NCBI GenBank assembly: GCA_905193485.1
Contig: CAJJOX010000019.1
Coordinates: 1-18,398, forward strand
Length of the DNA stretch: 18,398 nt
Reading direction: 5' to 3'
From: an uncultured Porphyromonadaceae bacterium
GTDB taxonomy: Bacteria > Bacteroidota > Bacteroidia > Bacteroidales > Muribaculaceae
A program made the position numbers and the translations under genes. Under the pieces are notes generated by a model. It was not told where the DNA came from, did no database searches, and saw only the letters and a program-made list of their open reading frames with translations. Shown piece by piece: positions 1 through 7,083 of this stretch. Each line of letters begins with the position of its first letter. The stretch's first letter is position 1.

Positions 1-1
1 G

Positions 2-118
2 GTCTATGGCGGTTATTTCTATGTGTCGGAGCCTTATTTCCTGGCCAAAACCATCGACATCTACCTCAACAAAGAGGCTATACCCAAAGAAATCAAAAAG
101 AAAATGGGTCTGAAGTAA
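2..118 (+). CDS. 3' end of an unidentified protein (partial)
   Basis: The frame is open from the left edge and ends at TAA 116-118, encoding 38 residues. The tail is rich in Tyr and Lys, contains GYFYVSEPYFLAK, and ends in KKKMGLK. Codon use looks like real coding sequence, and a terminator-like hairpin follows 19 bases after the stop, which supports a true gene end. I do not recognise the family from this fragment. The N-terminal part lies outside the window, so no function is assigned. Confidence 0.7.
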   Translation, partial: VYGGYFYVSEPYFLAKTIDIYLNKEAIPKEIKKKMGLK

Positions 119-137
119 CCCACTCCCATTTGTGAAG

Positions 138-191
138 CAGATGGAGGCTGTGTCGTGATTGTGGTTTGCGGCGCACCCTCCATCTGTTTTT
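138..191 (+). terminator. Terminator-like hairpin after the first gene
   Basis: A perfect 10-bp stem (CAGATGGAGG at 138-147 with CCTCCATCTG at 177-186) encloses a 29-base loop and is followed directly by TTTTT at 187-191. The stem and T-run fit a Rho-independent terminator for the gene ending at 118. The loop is longer than usual, which lowers confidence a little. Confidence 0.65.
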
Positions 192-199
192 AATATGGC

Positions 200-493
200 A
201 TGGCAAGCGAGGTGTTCAGGCGGGCGATTGAAGCGATTATCCATTTCGCCACGAAGCGGCACAAGTCAATCTTCTCCAACGATGAAGCCGCCGACATCAA
301 GAGCGTGATGCAGTCCTACGGTGAAACCACCGAACAGCAGAAAGCGGTCGGCGCATGGCTCTGCGACTATGCGGAACACCGACAGCCATTTGATGAAATA
401 AAACATCGCCATACACTCAACGAGGTTGGCGATGTCGCGGAAGGTCGGTATGAATGGAAGATTGATAGAGGACGAGGTGGAATCAATTTATAA
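200..493 (+). CDS. Hypothetical protein, 97 aa
   Basis: The frame opens at ATG 200, nine bases after the preceding T-run, and an in-frame stop at 191-193 rules out an earlier start. The product is a small soluble protein with no signal peptide or membrane segment. The first 65 or so residues look helical and their codon use resembles that of neighbouring genes. The last 20 residues are rich in Arg and Gly and less convincing, so the gene may be a remnant or have an altered end. No ribosome binding site or consensus promoter is visible. It converges on the lipoprotein gene ending at 530. I do not recognise the family. Confidence 0.5.
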   Translation: MASEVFRRAIEAIIHFATKRHKSIFSNDEAADIKSVMQSYGETTEQQKAVGAWLCDYAEHRQPFDEIKHRHTLNEVGDVAEGRYEWKIDRGRGGINL

Positions 494-529
494 TATTTAT
501 TGCATTTTTCATTCCGTAGAGCAGGAACA

Positions 530-1213
530 TTATTCTACAAGTCTCAGACGATAGTTCAGGTTGTCCTTTGCTTTTTCACACTTGTCGTTCAGCAGGGTGA
601 GCGTGTTTGCGTTTTCTCTTAAGAAGTTGAATATATTATTGTTGTCATCTGTGTTACACTGCCATACCGTAGCATTGTTATCCCCTGGAATGCCACGCAG
701 AGTGAAACGTTTGCCATTGTAGGTAAAGGTGCGATCCTCTCCGTTTTCAGCTTCCTTATAGGTGAGGGTCAGTTGAAATGTACCGTTACCGCTGTGCTCA
801 CGGTTGCGTATAGTCAGTTTGTATTCGATACCCGGACATGAGGCTGCAGGCAGCAGTCCAACGTAGGAATGTGTTTGAATACTACCCAGCTCCGTGGCAG
901 TTTCCTCGAGGTCGCCTCTGTCAATTTGCCTGGGATACAATTTAGCACTATCAGCCAGCATGTATGCATGGTATGTGCCGCTGTATATGGCTAAGATAGT
1001 ATCACCGGGGAGTATTTCCCGGGCTTGGTCAATGCTGGTGCAGGGAATACTGAACGATAGAGTATCGCCGCCATCGCTGACTATTGTGGCAGATTGGATA
1101 TTCTCCTCCATTGCCGCATTGGTAACTATTCCCTTAGTCTTACTCGTGGCAGTACATGATGCTAAAACTGTCGCTATGCAGAATCCTGCAAACAGTGTTT
1201 TTGTTGTTGTCAT
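530..1213 (-). CDS. NlpE-like outer-membrane lipoprotein
   Basis: A 227-residue lipoprotein. The N-terminus has a Lys, a hydrophobic stretch (residues 7-18) and a lipobox LASC, which places the lipidated cysteine at residue 20. Residues 117-129 (YVGLLPAASCPGI) match the NlpE N-terminal signature, which normally reads LPCADCPGI. Beta-strand-rich sequence follows, and the end (NLNYRLRL) is also NlpE-like. NlpE proteins of enterobacteria report envelope and copper stress through a CxxC pair. Here the first Cys is Ala and only Cys126 remains, so the redox or metal function may differ. Residues 45-100 form an extra segment without a recognised domain. The gene stands alone and is preceded by a consensus -7 box. 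Family assignment rests on the motif only. Confidence 0.72.
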   Translation of the reverse strand: MTTTKTLFAGFCIATVLASCTATSKTKGIVTNAAMEENIQSATIVSDGGDTLSFSIPCTSIDQAREILPGDTILAIYSGTYHAYMLADSAKLYPRQIDRGDLEETATELGSIQTHSYVGLLPAASCPGIEYKLTIRNREHSGNGTFQLTLTYKEAENGEDRTFTYNGKRFTLRGIPGDNNATVWQCNTDDNNNIFNFLRENANTLTLLNDKCEKAKDNLNYRLRLVE

Positions 1214-1238
1214 TCTTCGCTATTAATAGTTCCAAATA

Positions 1239-1246
1239 CAAACATA
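1239..1246 (-). promoter_or_regulatory. -7 promoter box for the NlpE-like gene
   Basis: On the minus strand this reads TATGTTTG, a perfect match to the Bacteroidota -7 box TAnnTTTG. It puts the start site near 1232, about 19 bases before the ATG at 1213. No good -33 box is seen at the expected distance. Confidence 0.5.
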
Positions 1247-1396
1247 GTGAAATTCCCGTAAAAATCTCTCTATGAAAGGTGTAAATTACATGGCAGACGC
1301 ATCTTCTCCATTTTTGTAACACTATTGTTTCTCCAAGCGTCCAAAAGCCTGTTTTATAGCGGCAAAGAGCAATTCCTTGACAACTCATGGTTTCCA

Positions 1397-1900
1397 TTAA
1401 AAACAGATATGTCGCTTCTTTCTCACAAGCTCAATAGCTTCTTTGCCAGTCAAGTGTTCAATGTCAAATCGGAGAACAAGCATGTGAGACAGACCTTTTT
1501 CTAACTCTTTCTGTAGTCCGACTTCATCGCCGGGATTGTATCTGGCACCTAACAAAGAAGCTGCATACATTCTCTCATCCTCTGATTCGATGATTCGGAT
1601 TCTACCAAAGGCTATGACGCTTCGGAAATATGTGGTAAAATCAGACGGATGAATATCATCGGCGGCAATGACGCAGAAAGACGCTTTGTCATGTTGTCTG
1701 ATGGCATCTACTTTATGACCTGTTTTAGCACTGTGAAAATATAGCTTGCTGTCAGCATAGACATAACTTATCGGAATGGCATAAGGATAACCGTTATCTC
1801 CGAGTAAGGCGAGTGTGCCGGATGTGCCCGTTGACAATATGGCATCACATTCTGATTTTGTGATTTGTTGGCGAAAACGCCGCATTTTACGAAATTCCAT
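1397..1900 (-). CDS. Nim-like pyridoxamine 5'-phosphate oxidase family flavoprotein
   Basis: A 167-residue protein of the split-barrel FMN-binding fold. The start MEFRKMRR and the block at residues 37-67 (GYPYAIPISYVY, then LYFHSAKTGHKVDAI) are the hallmarks of the Nim/PNPOx-like group. TTYFRSVIAFGR (89-100) is the second conserved block. Some members (NimA-NimJ) reduce 5-nitroimidazoles to amines and give resistance, but many chromosomal homologues have unknown substrates. It lies only 3 bases downstream of gdx and is probably co-transcribed with it. Family is clear; substrate and any resistance role are not shown by the sequence. Confidence 0.85.
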   Translation of the reverse strand: MEFRKMRRFRQQITKSECDAILSTGTSGTLALLGDNGYPYAIPISYVYADSKLYFHSAKTGHKVDAIRQHDKASFCVIAADDIHPSDFTTYFRSVIAFGRIRIIESEDERMYAASLLGARYNPGDEVGLQKELEKGLSHMLVLRFDIEHLTGKEAIELVRKKRHICF

Positions 1901-1903
1901 GGC

Positions 1904-2227
1904 TTATGATACAATTTTAAGTCCGATAATTGATGATATCAGCGTAAAGATGAAAAACAAACGCCAAAAGGTTGCAGGTTCGTGGAAAAAGAGAATACCC
2001 GTCAAAACCGTTCCGACAGCTCCAATGCCAGTCCATACGGCGTATGCACTGCCTATCGGCAGGCTTTGCGTGGCTTTTGCCAACAATCCCATACTTATAA
2101 TTGTAAACACAAGGAATCCGCAAATCCAGCCCCACCATGCGAGACCTTCAACGGATTTTGCCCTTCCGAGGCAGTAAGTAAAGCCGACCTCGCCGAAGCC
2201 GGCTACAATTAGAATTATCCAATTCAT
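1904..2227 (-). CDS. gdx: SMR-family guanidinium exporter Gdx/SugE
   Basis: A 107-residue protein with four hydrophobic helices, the standard size of a small multidrug resistance transporter. These work as inner-membrane dimers driven by proton exchange. Glu13 in helix 1 (AGFGEV) is the family's coupling and substrate residue. AYAVWTGIGAVGT (61-73) with Tyr62 and Trp65 fits the Gdx/SugE branch, which exports guanidinium or related cations, better than the EmrE branch. The ending FFHEPATFWRLFFI is also typical. It is the first gene of a pair with the Nim-like gene. The leader shows no guanidine riboswitch that I can recognise. Substrate is inferred from the branch motif. Confidence 0.85.
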   Translation of the reverse strand: MNWIILIVAGFGEVGFTYCLGRAKSVEGLAWWGWICGFLVFTIISMGLLAKATQSLPIGSAYAVWTGIGAVGTVLTGILFFHEPATFWRLFFIFTLISSIIGLKIVS

Positions 2228-2703
2228 AACTGAATCCGAACCTGTTTGAGGGCTGCAGCAATACCCGGCGTCTCCTTCTAAGGCAGTGCGAAATTACAAA
2301 AAATCGGTGAGATTCAGGCGTTTTTCTCAAAAAATGACTTGAGATCATTAAAATTCGTGGTTTAATCCTATCTCCATACAGTATTTCTAAATAATAAAAT
2401 GCTTATCAAGTATTAATATTTAGTTAAATCTTCCGTTCAAAACACACACATTTTATAATCTTTTCACTCCCTCAATGCAACTTTTTTATTCCCTCTATTC
2501 CCTAACGGATAGTTGTACCGTTATTTTATTATATAGCTGATATTCAGTAATAAAAGTCCACTCATATAATTCCACATGAAATCAATACCTATTTTATATG
2601 GGTTTATCCGATAGGAAATTGTTTGGGGGAAATTGGTTATGTGGCTAACGACACACGATGTTTCGTGCCCGACGTTGCTGTCTTGCTTAAATTCATCAGC
2701 GTT
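2228..2703. other. AT-rich intergenic region, no gene seen
   Basis: This 476-bp gap separates gdx (-) from the 3' end of the AraC-type gene (-). No reading frame with coding character is present. The segment next to gdx (about 2228-2285) is GC-rich and would be its 5' leader. A near-consensus -7 box (TAATTTCG on the minus strand, 2289-2296) may drive gdx but lacks a matching -33 box. The remaining 350 bases are very AT-rich. The only structure noted is a small inverted repeat, TAACGG at 2503-2508 with CCGTTA at 2518-2523, of unknown role. Confidence 0.6.
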
Positions 2704-3606
2704 TCAGTCGCATTGTTCGCTATGCTTTTTTGACTTGATATTTCTGTTGCGTGACAGACATTCGCTCCTGTATCTTAAAGGAGTCTTCCCTATCTCTTTT
2801 TTGAATACACGTTCGAAGTGAGGCAGATCGTTAAAGCCGACGGCAAAGCATATTTCGGATACTTGTTTTTGTGAGGTTTCAAGCAGCTCACAAGCCGTTG
2901 TCAGACGATAATTTGTGACAAACCGCGAGAATGTCATTCCTTTATTGCGCTTGAAGAAGGTGCAGAAAGCCGAGCGGTTCATGCCTATATGGGCGGCTAT
3001 GTCATCGAGCGTTATGGCGTGGACGTAATGTGCCATTACATATTCCGCCACCTTTTGCATACGCCTTATGTCACGCTCGATTTTAACAGGCTTGCCGATT
3101 AAAGTGTGATCTTTCGTGGTGAAAATAATTGGAAGAAGGCGAATCATCTCGCTTAACCGGCCTATGTCATCGAGGGCTTTCATCCTGATAAGCGAGCGCC
3201 TGATTTCAACGGAGCCGGCGGAGCCGTATTTTAAAGCCTCCGACGGTAATATCTGTCCGTAAAGTCTGTTCCTTACTTCCGGAAATACGGACATACAATT
3301 GTTTATAAATTTCGGACTGAAAGCCACCATCAGATATGTAATTTCTCCGTCATCATTTGCCGACTCGGGATTATATTCCCAATAATGAGGCATCGACGGC
3401 GGAATCAGCACTATGTCACCTTCGGCAAAAGGCATCAGTGTGTCGCCTGTCATGCGCACTCCTTTGCCGTGCGTGACGAAATATAGTTCCCAGGCCTCGT
3501 GCCGGTGCATCTTGGCTTCAAGGCTCGGAGCTACATGCTGGGCGATGTAGAAAAAGGAATGATCGTTGACCTCCGGTAATGTGTATGGGATAACTGTATC
3601 TTTCAT
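2704..3606 (-). CDS. AraC-family transcriptional regulator
   Basis: A 300-residue regulator. Residues about 20-95 form a cupin-like sensing domain (HRHEAWELYFVTHGKG, then GDIVLIPPSMPHYW). Residues about 183-281 are the AraC DNA-binding domain with two helix-turn-helix units (DDIAAHIGMNRSAFCTFFKR and EICFAVGFNDLPHFERVFKKEIG followed by TPLRYR). The frame could open 42 bases earlier at 3648, but a perfect -7 box at 3646-3653 would start transcription near 3639, after that codon, so ATG 3606 is preferred. It is divergent from the nitroreductase gene across 97 bp, which suggests it controls that gene and itself. The ligand is unknown. Confidence 0.88.
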   Translation of the reverse strand: MKDTVIPYTLPEVNDHSFFYIAQHVAPSLEAKMHRHEAWELYFVTHGKGVRMTGDTLMPFAEGDIVLIPPSMPHYWEYNPESANDDGEITYLMVAFSPKFINNCMSVFPEVRNRLYGQILPSEALKYGSAGSVEIRRSLIRMKALDDIGRLSEMIRLLPIIFTTKDHTLIGKPVKIERDIRRMQKVAEYVMAHYVHAITLDDIAAHIGMNRSAFCTFFKRNKGMTFSRFVTNYRLTTACELLETSQKQVSEICFAVGFNDLPHFERVFKKEIGKTPLRYRSECLSRNRNIKSKKHSEQCD

Positions 3607-3645
3607 CGTCTTGCAAAGATGCGACAAAAATTTGAAACAATTCGA

Positions 3646-3677
3646 CAAATATACGGCAATAATTGGCCATAACTTTG
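3646..3677. promoter_or_regulatory. Divergent promoters between the AraC regulator and the nitroreductase
   Basis: Two perfect TAnnTTTG boxes point away from each other: TATATTTG on the minus strand (3646-3653) for the regulator and TAACTTTG on the plus strand (3670-3677) for the nitroreductase. Only 16 bp separate them, so each polymerase would cover the other's upstream region. Predicted leaders are about 33 and 20 bases. No strong -33 boxes are seen, as expected of activator-dependent promoters. The TGGCCA palindrome between them is a possible operator core. Confidence 0.55.
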
Positions 3678-3703
3678 CGTCATCAAATCAAACCGCTAAG
3701 AAT

Positions 3704-4333
3704 ATGGAACTTTCAGAAATTTTGGAGAAGCGACGCACATACCGCGACTACTCCGACCGTGAGGTAAGTGATGAAATCCTCGAAAAGGTGATCTCCGCCG
3801 CGTTCAAGGCGCCCACCAACGACCATCTGCGCCAATTTGAGTTCGTGGTGGTACGCGGCAAGGAAAACATCGCCAAAGTCATTGCACCGCTTGCTGTAAA
3901 TATGGCGGCGTTCAAAGATCTCGTCTTTGAGGCTGACGACACCGGCGACAGGGACAAGATGGCCATGTTTGCCGATGCGCTTCCCAAGCAGCAGCGCATG
4001 CTGATGCAGAGCGGCCTGCTAATAATACCGTTCTACAAACAGAAACAAAGTGCTCTGCTTCACCCGGTGGAACAGAGCTCGCTCAATTATTTTGCATCGG
4101 CATGGTGTGCTCTTGAAAACATGCTCCTTGCCGCCACCGACGAGGGACTTGGCACGGTGTTTCATGTCCCCGTAGCTGATGAAGCCGAGCAAATAAAGAA
4201 GATAGTGAATGCCCCCGAAGGCTATGAGTTCATCTGTTTGTTGACAATGGGTTATCCTGCCGCTGATGCATATCTTCCAAAGCAGAAAGAGATCAGGATT
4301 GGTGATCATGTCCATCTAAACAGGTGGCAGTGA
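3704..4333 (+). CDS. Nitroreductase-family FMN oxidoreductase
   Basis: A 209-residue member of the NAD(P)H:FMN nitroreductase superfamily. The N-terminal signature RRTYRDYSDREVS and AAFKAPTNDHLRQFEFVVV (about residues 27-45) form the FMN and phosphate contacts. SAWCALENMLLAATDEGLGT is the conserved helix before the second FMN loop, and the end has LLTMGYPA. Family members reduce nitroaromatics, quinones or flavins as dimers; the true substrate cannot be told. The frame is open further upstream to 3566, but MELSEILEKRR is the classical start and the consensus -7 box at 3670-3677 lies just before it. The divergent AraC gene is the likely regulator. Confidence 0.88.
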   Translation: MELSEILEKRRTYRDYSDREVSDEILEKVISAAFKAPTNDHLRQFEFVVVRGKENIAKVIAPLAVNMAAFKDLVFEADDTGDRDKMAMFADALPKQQRMLMQSGLLIIPFYKQKQSALLHPVEQSSLNYFASAWCALENMLLAATDEGLGTVFHVPVADEAEQIKKIVNAPEGYEFICLLTMGYPAADAYLPKQKEIRIGDHVHLNRWQ

Positions 4334-4410
4334 TCTGATTGCCTTTCCGGAGATGATTATGGCTGAATAAAAGGATGGTGCGATCAGTCCGCGGCATTGG
4401 GCGCCGGTTG

Positions 4411-4447
4411 AAAAAATAAGCGGGTCAGACTCATTGAGCTTGACCCG
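4411..4447 (-). terminator. Rho-independent terminator of tRNA-Pro
   Basis: A 7-bp stem, CGGGTCA (4421-4427) with TGACCCG (4441-4447), encloses 13 bases that can form a smaller CTC/GAG stem. On the minus strand it is followed by CTTATTTTTT (4420-4411), the classic T-run. It lies 11 bases after the tRNA 3' end. The plus-strand side has no T-run, so it serves the tRNA and not the nitroreductase. Confidence 0.8.
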
Positions 4448-4458
4448 TTGCCATTGTG

Positions 4459-4532
4459 TCGGGGTGACAGGATTCGAACCTGCGACCACCTGGTCCCAAA
4501 CCAGGTGCGCTACCGGACTGCGCTACGCCCCG
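4459..4532 (-). tRNA. tRNA-Pro (anticodon UGG)
   Basis: The minus strand folds into a full cloverleaf of 74 bases. The acceptor stem is CGGGGCG with CACCCCG (one C-A mismatch) and discriminator A. The D arm is GCGC/GCGC, the anticodon stem CCTGG/CCAGG holds loop TTTGGGA with anticodon TGG, and the T arm GCAGG/CCTGT holds TTCGAAT. CCA is not encoded, so it must be added after transcription. UGG reads CCA and, by wobble, other proline codons. A consensus promoter lies upstream and a strong terminator downstream, so it is a single-gene unit. Confidence 0.96.
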
Positions 4533-4542
4533 AATGGTGATG

Positions 4543-4574
4543 CAAAGGTAGTGAGTTTTTGTAAGATTACCAAA
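4543..4574 (-). promoter_or_regulatory. Consensus promoter of tRNA-Pro
   Basis: On the minus strand TTTG (4574-4571) is followed after exactly 20 bp by TACCTTTG (4550-4543). Both boxes match the Bacteroidota primary-sigma consensus perfectly. The start site would be about 4536, four bases before the mature tRNA. Confidence 0.85.
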
Positions 4575-4687
4575 TATCGCAGGGGTGTAATTTTGGATGT
4601 GCTCCCCGGGAATCTGTGATGATTCAAAGGATGATGGTGGCGGATTGCCGATTGCGGCGGTCGTGGACGAGGGATCGAGGCCGTCTG

Positions 4688-6121
4688 TCAAAGGATGGGA
4701 GAGAGAAGTCGGGTGAGTGATTCTTTGGCCTTCTGCACTTTGGAGCGTTTGCGCCATGTGGAGGGACTGATGCGCTCGCAATCCTGTTGGTCGGTCAGGA
4801 ACTGCCGGCGAAGGCGGGCGTTGGTGTCGGTCGAGTAAATGAACATGGTGGCCTCGAAGTTGTGCTCGAAGCTGCGGAAGTCGATGTTGGCCGAACCGAT
4901 GGCGCTGAAATGGTCGTCGATCATCATGGTCTTGCTGTGGAGCATCCCGCCGTCGTAGAGATAGATTTTAATGCCGGCGCGGAGGCATTCCATTATGTAG
5001 CTGTAGGAAGCGTAAGTGAGGATGCCTGAATCGGATCGGCGCGGAATCATGACGCGTACGTCGACTCTGGACAGGGCGGCCGCCTGAAGTGATCGCAGCA
5101 GGCTTTCGGTCGGCAAAAAATAGGGAGTCTGGATGAACACTCGCTTTTTTGCGTTGCCGATGGCCTTGAGCATGAGCATGGCCACGTTGCTCCATTCGCT
5201 CGTGGGGCCGCTGGTGATCAGTTGCACGCCTGCGTTGTCGGGAGCGGTGTAGGGGGTGATGTCGAGCGTTTCTTCGATGAGCGGTTGACCCATAAACGAC
5301 CAGTCGACGGCAAAAGAATAGTGAAGAGCCGTGACGCCGGGACCTGTGATGCGCATGTGTGTGTCACGCCAGCGCTTAAACTTCCCTCCGTTGATGTAGC
5401 GGTCGGCCACATTCATGCCTCCGATGTAACCTGTCGTGCCGTCGATGACGCATAGTTTCCGATGGTTGCGCCAGTTGATGCGTGTGGCAAACGGCGGAAA
5501 TGCGACACGGAAAAAGGGATAGGCCTCGATGCCGGCCTGTTGCATTTCGCGGAAAAACCGGCGGCTGACACCAAACGATCCGATGTGGTCGTAGATGACA
5601 CGCACTTTCACACCGGCCTGTGCCCGCTGGATGAGGGCTTCCTTCAGGCGGTTGCCCAGATTGTCATCGTCGAAGATATAATATTGTATGTGGATGAAGC
5701 GACGGGCGCCGGCTATGTCGCGCAGAAGTGCCTCGAATTTGTCGGTGCCGTTGTGATAGATCCGGATGCTGTTGTCCGACAGGTAGTGGGAGCCCGTGAG
5801 CGAGCGCCCCAGCTCGATCTGCTGTCGCAGTTCGGGAGGCAGATCGGCCGGCGGGTCGGTGTAGTCTGAAGCGGGAAACGACTGACGTAGCCGGCGCTTG
5901 TTGCGCCGCGATATCATGTGGGTGTTTTTTATGCTGCGCCCGAAGAAAATGTAGAGGACAATGCCCCCTACTGGCAACAGGAGGAGGACCGTGATCCAGG
6001 CGAGCGACTTAAGCGGGTTGCGGTTTTCTGACAGCACGACGCCGATGATACTGATCACGGTGATGAAATAGATCACGACCAATGACCAGTAGACCCATGA
6101 CATGTGGAATAGAGCGTTCAT
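4688..6121 (-). CDS. cls: Cardiolipin synthase (phospholipase D superfamily)
   Basis: A 477-residue integral membrane enzyme that joins phosphatidylglycerol molecules (or related lipids) into cardiolipin at the inner membrane. Two transmembrane helices lie at about 9-31 and 40-60, followed by two PLD domains. The catalytic HKD motifs are intact: HRKLCVID (His220, Lys222, Asp227) with following GGMN, and HSKTMMID (His395, Lys397, Asp402) with GSANID. Length and layout are usual for bacterial ClsA-type enzymes. The gene lies 222 bp downstream of rplI, past that operon's terminator, so it probably has its own promoter; TTATTTTG on the minus strand (6163-6156) is a weak candidate -7 box. The 3' side shows no clear terminator. 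Confidence 0.94.
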   Translation of the reverse strand: MNALFHMSWVYWSLVVIYFITVISIIGVVLSENRNPLKSLAWITVLLLLPVGGIVLYIFFGRSIKNTHMISRRNKRRLRQSFPASDYTDPPADLPPELRQQIELGRSLTGSHYLSDNSIRIYHNGTDKFEALLRDIAGARRFIHIQYYIFDDDNLGNRLKEALIQRAQAGVKVRVIYDHIGSFGVSRRFFREMQQAGIEAYPFFRVAFPPFATRINWRNHRKLCVIDGTTGYIGGMNVADRYINGGKFKRWRDTHMRITGPGVTALHYSFAVDWSFMGQPLIEETLDITPYTAPDNAGVQLITSGPTSEWSNVAMLMLKAIGNAKKRVFIQTPYFLPTESLLRSLQAAALSRVDVRVMIPRRSDSGILTYASYSYIMECLRAGIKIYLYDGGMLHSKTMMIDDHFSAIGSANIDFRSFEHNFEATMFIYSTDTNARLRRQFLTDQQDCERISPSTWRKRSKVQKAKESLTRLLSPIL

Positions 6122-6240
6122 TGCCGGCGTGCTGATTTGTAGGAGCGTTCGGTTGCAAAATAACAGGCGAATTTACGAAACAGTTTGAGTACGATGCGAA
6201 TAGTTGCACATAAAACAGCGATTTATGCAATAAATTGGCA

Positions 6241-6281
6241 TAAAACAAGGCGCAGTGTCGATTGATGGTGACACTGCGCCT
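6241..6281 (-). terminator. Terminator of the rpsF-rpsR-rplI operon
   Basis: A perfect stem of 12 bp (6248-6259 with 6270-6281, core GGCGCAGTGTC/GACACTGCGCC) has a 10-base loop. On the minus strand it is followed by TGTTTTA. It lies about 60 bases after the rplI stop and separates the ribosomal operon from cls. Confidence 0.8.
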
Positions 6282-6343
6282 GTATTGTGCGGTATATTCC
6301 GCCGACAGTTCTGTCGTCGCGGGATATGTGGTTTGTCGTGGAT

Positions 6344-6787
6344 TTATTCGGCCACTACTTCGAAGGGCACTTCGACGCTCACTTCCTTGTGGAGGTGGAG
6401 TGTGGCGTTGTATTCGCCGACTTCTTTGACGGTTTCTTTCACTTCGATGTTCTTGCGATCGACGTTGAAACCGAGTTTTTCGAGGGCTTCGGCGATCTGA
6501 ATGGCGTTGACAGAGCCGAAGATGGTGCCGGTCGAACTTGTCTTTGCGCCGATCGTGAGCTTGACGTCTTTGAGTGAAGCGGCAAGGGCTTCGGCGTCGG
6601 CTTTGATCTTGGCGAGCTTGTGGGCGCGCTGACGCTGATTCTCAGCGAGCACTTTGAGTGCTGCGGGAGTAGCGATGACGGCTTTTCCGTAGGGGATGAG
6701 ATAGTTGCGTCCGTAGCCCGACTTAACTTCGACCACGTCGTCTTTATATCCGAGGTTGGTGATATCTTCTTTAAGTATGATCTTCAT
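6344..6787 (-). CDS. rplI: 50S ribosomal protein L9
   Basis: A 147-residue protein with the classic L9 start MKIILKEDITNLGYKDDVVEV and the motif GYGRNYLIPYGKAV (24-37). The N-terminal domain binds 23S rRNA at the base of the L1 stalk. A long Lys/Ala-rich linking helix (about 45-75) leads to the C-terminal domain, which contains TGTIFGSVNAIQIAEAL. Length is normal for the family. It is the last gene of rpsF-rpsR-rplI, 23 bases after rpsR, and a strong hairpin follows its stop. Nothing unusual is seen. Confidence 0.97.
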   Translation of the reverse strand: MKIILKEDITNLGYKDDVVEVKSGYGRNYLIPYGKAVIATPAALKVLAENQRQRAHKLAKIKADAEALAASLKDVKLTIGAKTSSTGTIFGSVNAIQIAEALEKLGFNVDRKNIEVKETVKEVGEYNATLHLHKEVSVEVPFEVVAE

Positions 6788-6810
6788 GATTCCTGAACGT
6801 TTAAAGTGGA

Positions 6811-7080
6811 TTATTTCATCAAGTCAGTCACGTAGGGCAGGAGTGCGAGGTGACGGGCACGTTTAACGGCCTGAGCCACGCGGCGCTGGAATTTCAGCGA
6901 GGTGCCGGTAATGCGGCGGGGAAGGATTTTGCCCTGCTCGTTGAGGAATTTCTTGAGGAATTCGGGATCTTTGTAGTCGATATACTTGATGCCGCTGCGT
7001 TTGAAACGGCAATATTTTTTCTTCTTGACGTCAACCGACATGGGGGTGAGGTAGCGGATTTCAGATTGTGTCTGTGCCAT
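6811..7080 (-). CDS. rpsR: 30S ribosomal protein S18
   Basis: An 89-residue basic protein. The core [18 protein letters not shown] (about 21-38), then [18 protein letters not shown] and [20 protein letters not shown], is diagnostic of bacterial S18. S18 forms a heterodimer with S6 in the platform of the small subunit. A single Cys (residue 24) is present, so no zinc ribbon. It starts 3 bases after the rpsF stop, which suggests translational coupling and equal supply of the two partners. Confidence 0.97.
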   Translation of the reverse strand: MAQTQSEIRYLTPMSVDVKKKKYCRFKRSGIKYIDYKDPEFLKKFLNEQGKILPRRITGTSLKFQRRVAQAVKRARHLALLPYVTDLMK

Positions 7081-7083
7081 GGT

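Noticed and set aside
1140..1397. 85-residue minus-strand frame between the lipoprotein and Nim-like genes
   Set aside because: It overlaps the lipoprotein's start and its promoter, has non-coding composition and many Cys, and shows no homology I can recognise.
2225..2290. Plus-strand resemblance to the 3' half of a TPP riboswitch (GAACCTG, then ACCCGGCG)
   Set aside because: The required 5' half with CTGAGA is absent, the strand is opposite to gdx, and no plus-strand gene follows for 1.4 kb.
2148..2348. 66-residue minus-strand frame around the gdx start
   Set aside because: It overlaps gdx in another frame, is Arg- and Leu-rich as expected for a shadow frame, and covers the leader.
2503..2523. 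Inverted repeat TAACGG/CCGTTA as a terminator of the AraC gene
   Set aside because: The stem is only 6 bp with a 9-base loop, lies about 180 bases past the gene's end, and has no T-run on the minus strand.
4787..5869. Plus-strand frames of 77-135 residues opposite cls
   Set aside because: They are antisense shadows of the intact cardiolipin synthase, with no promoter or motif.
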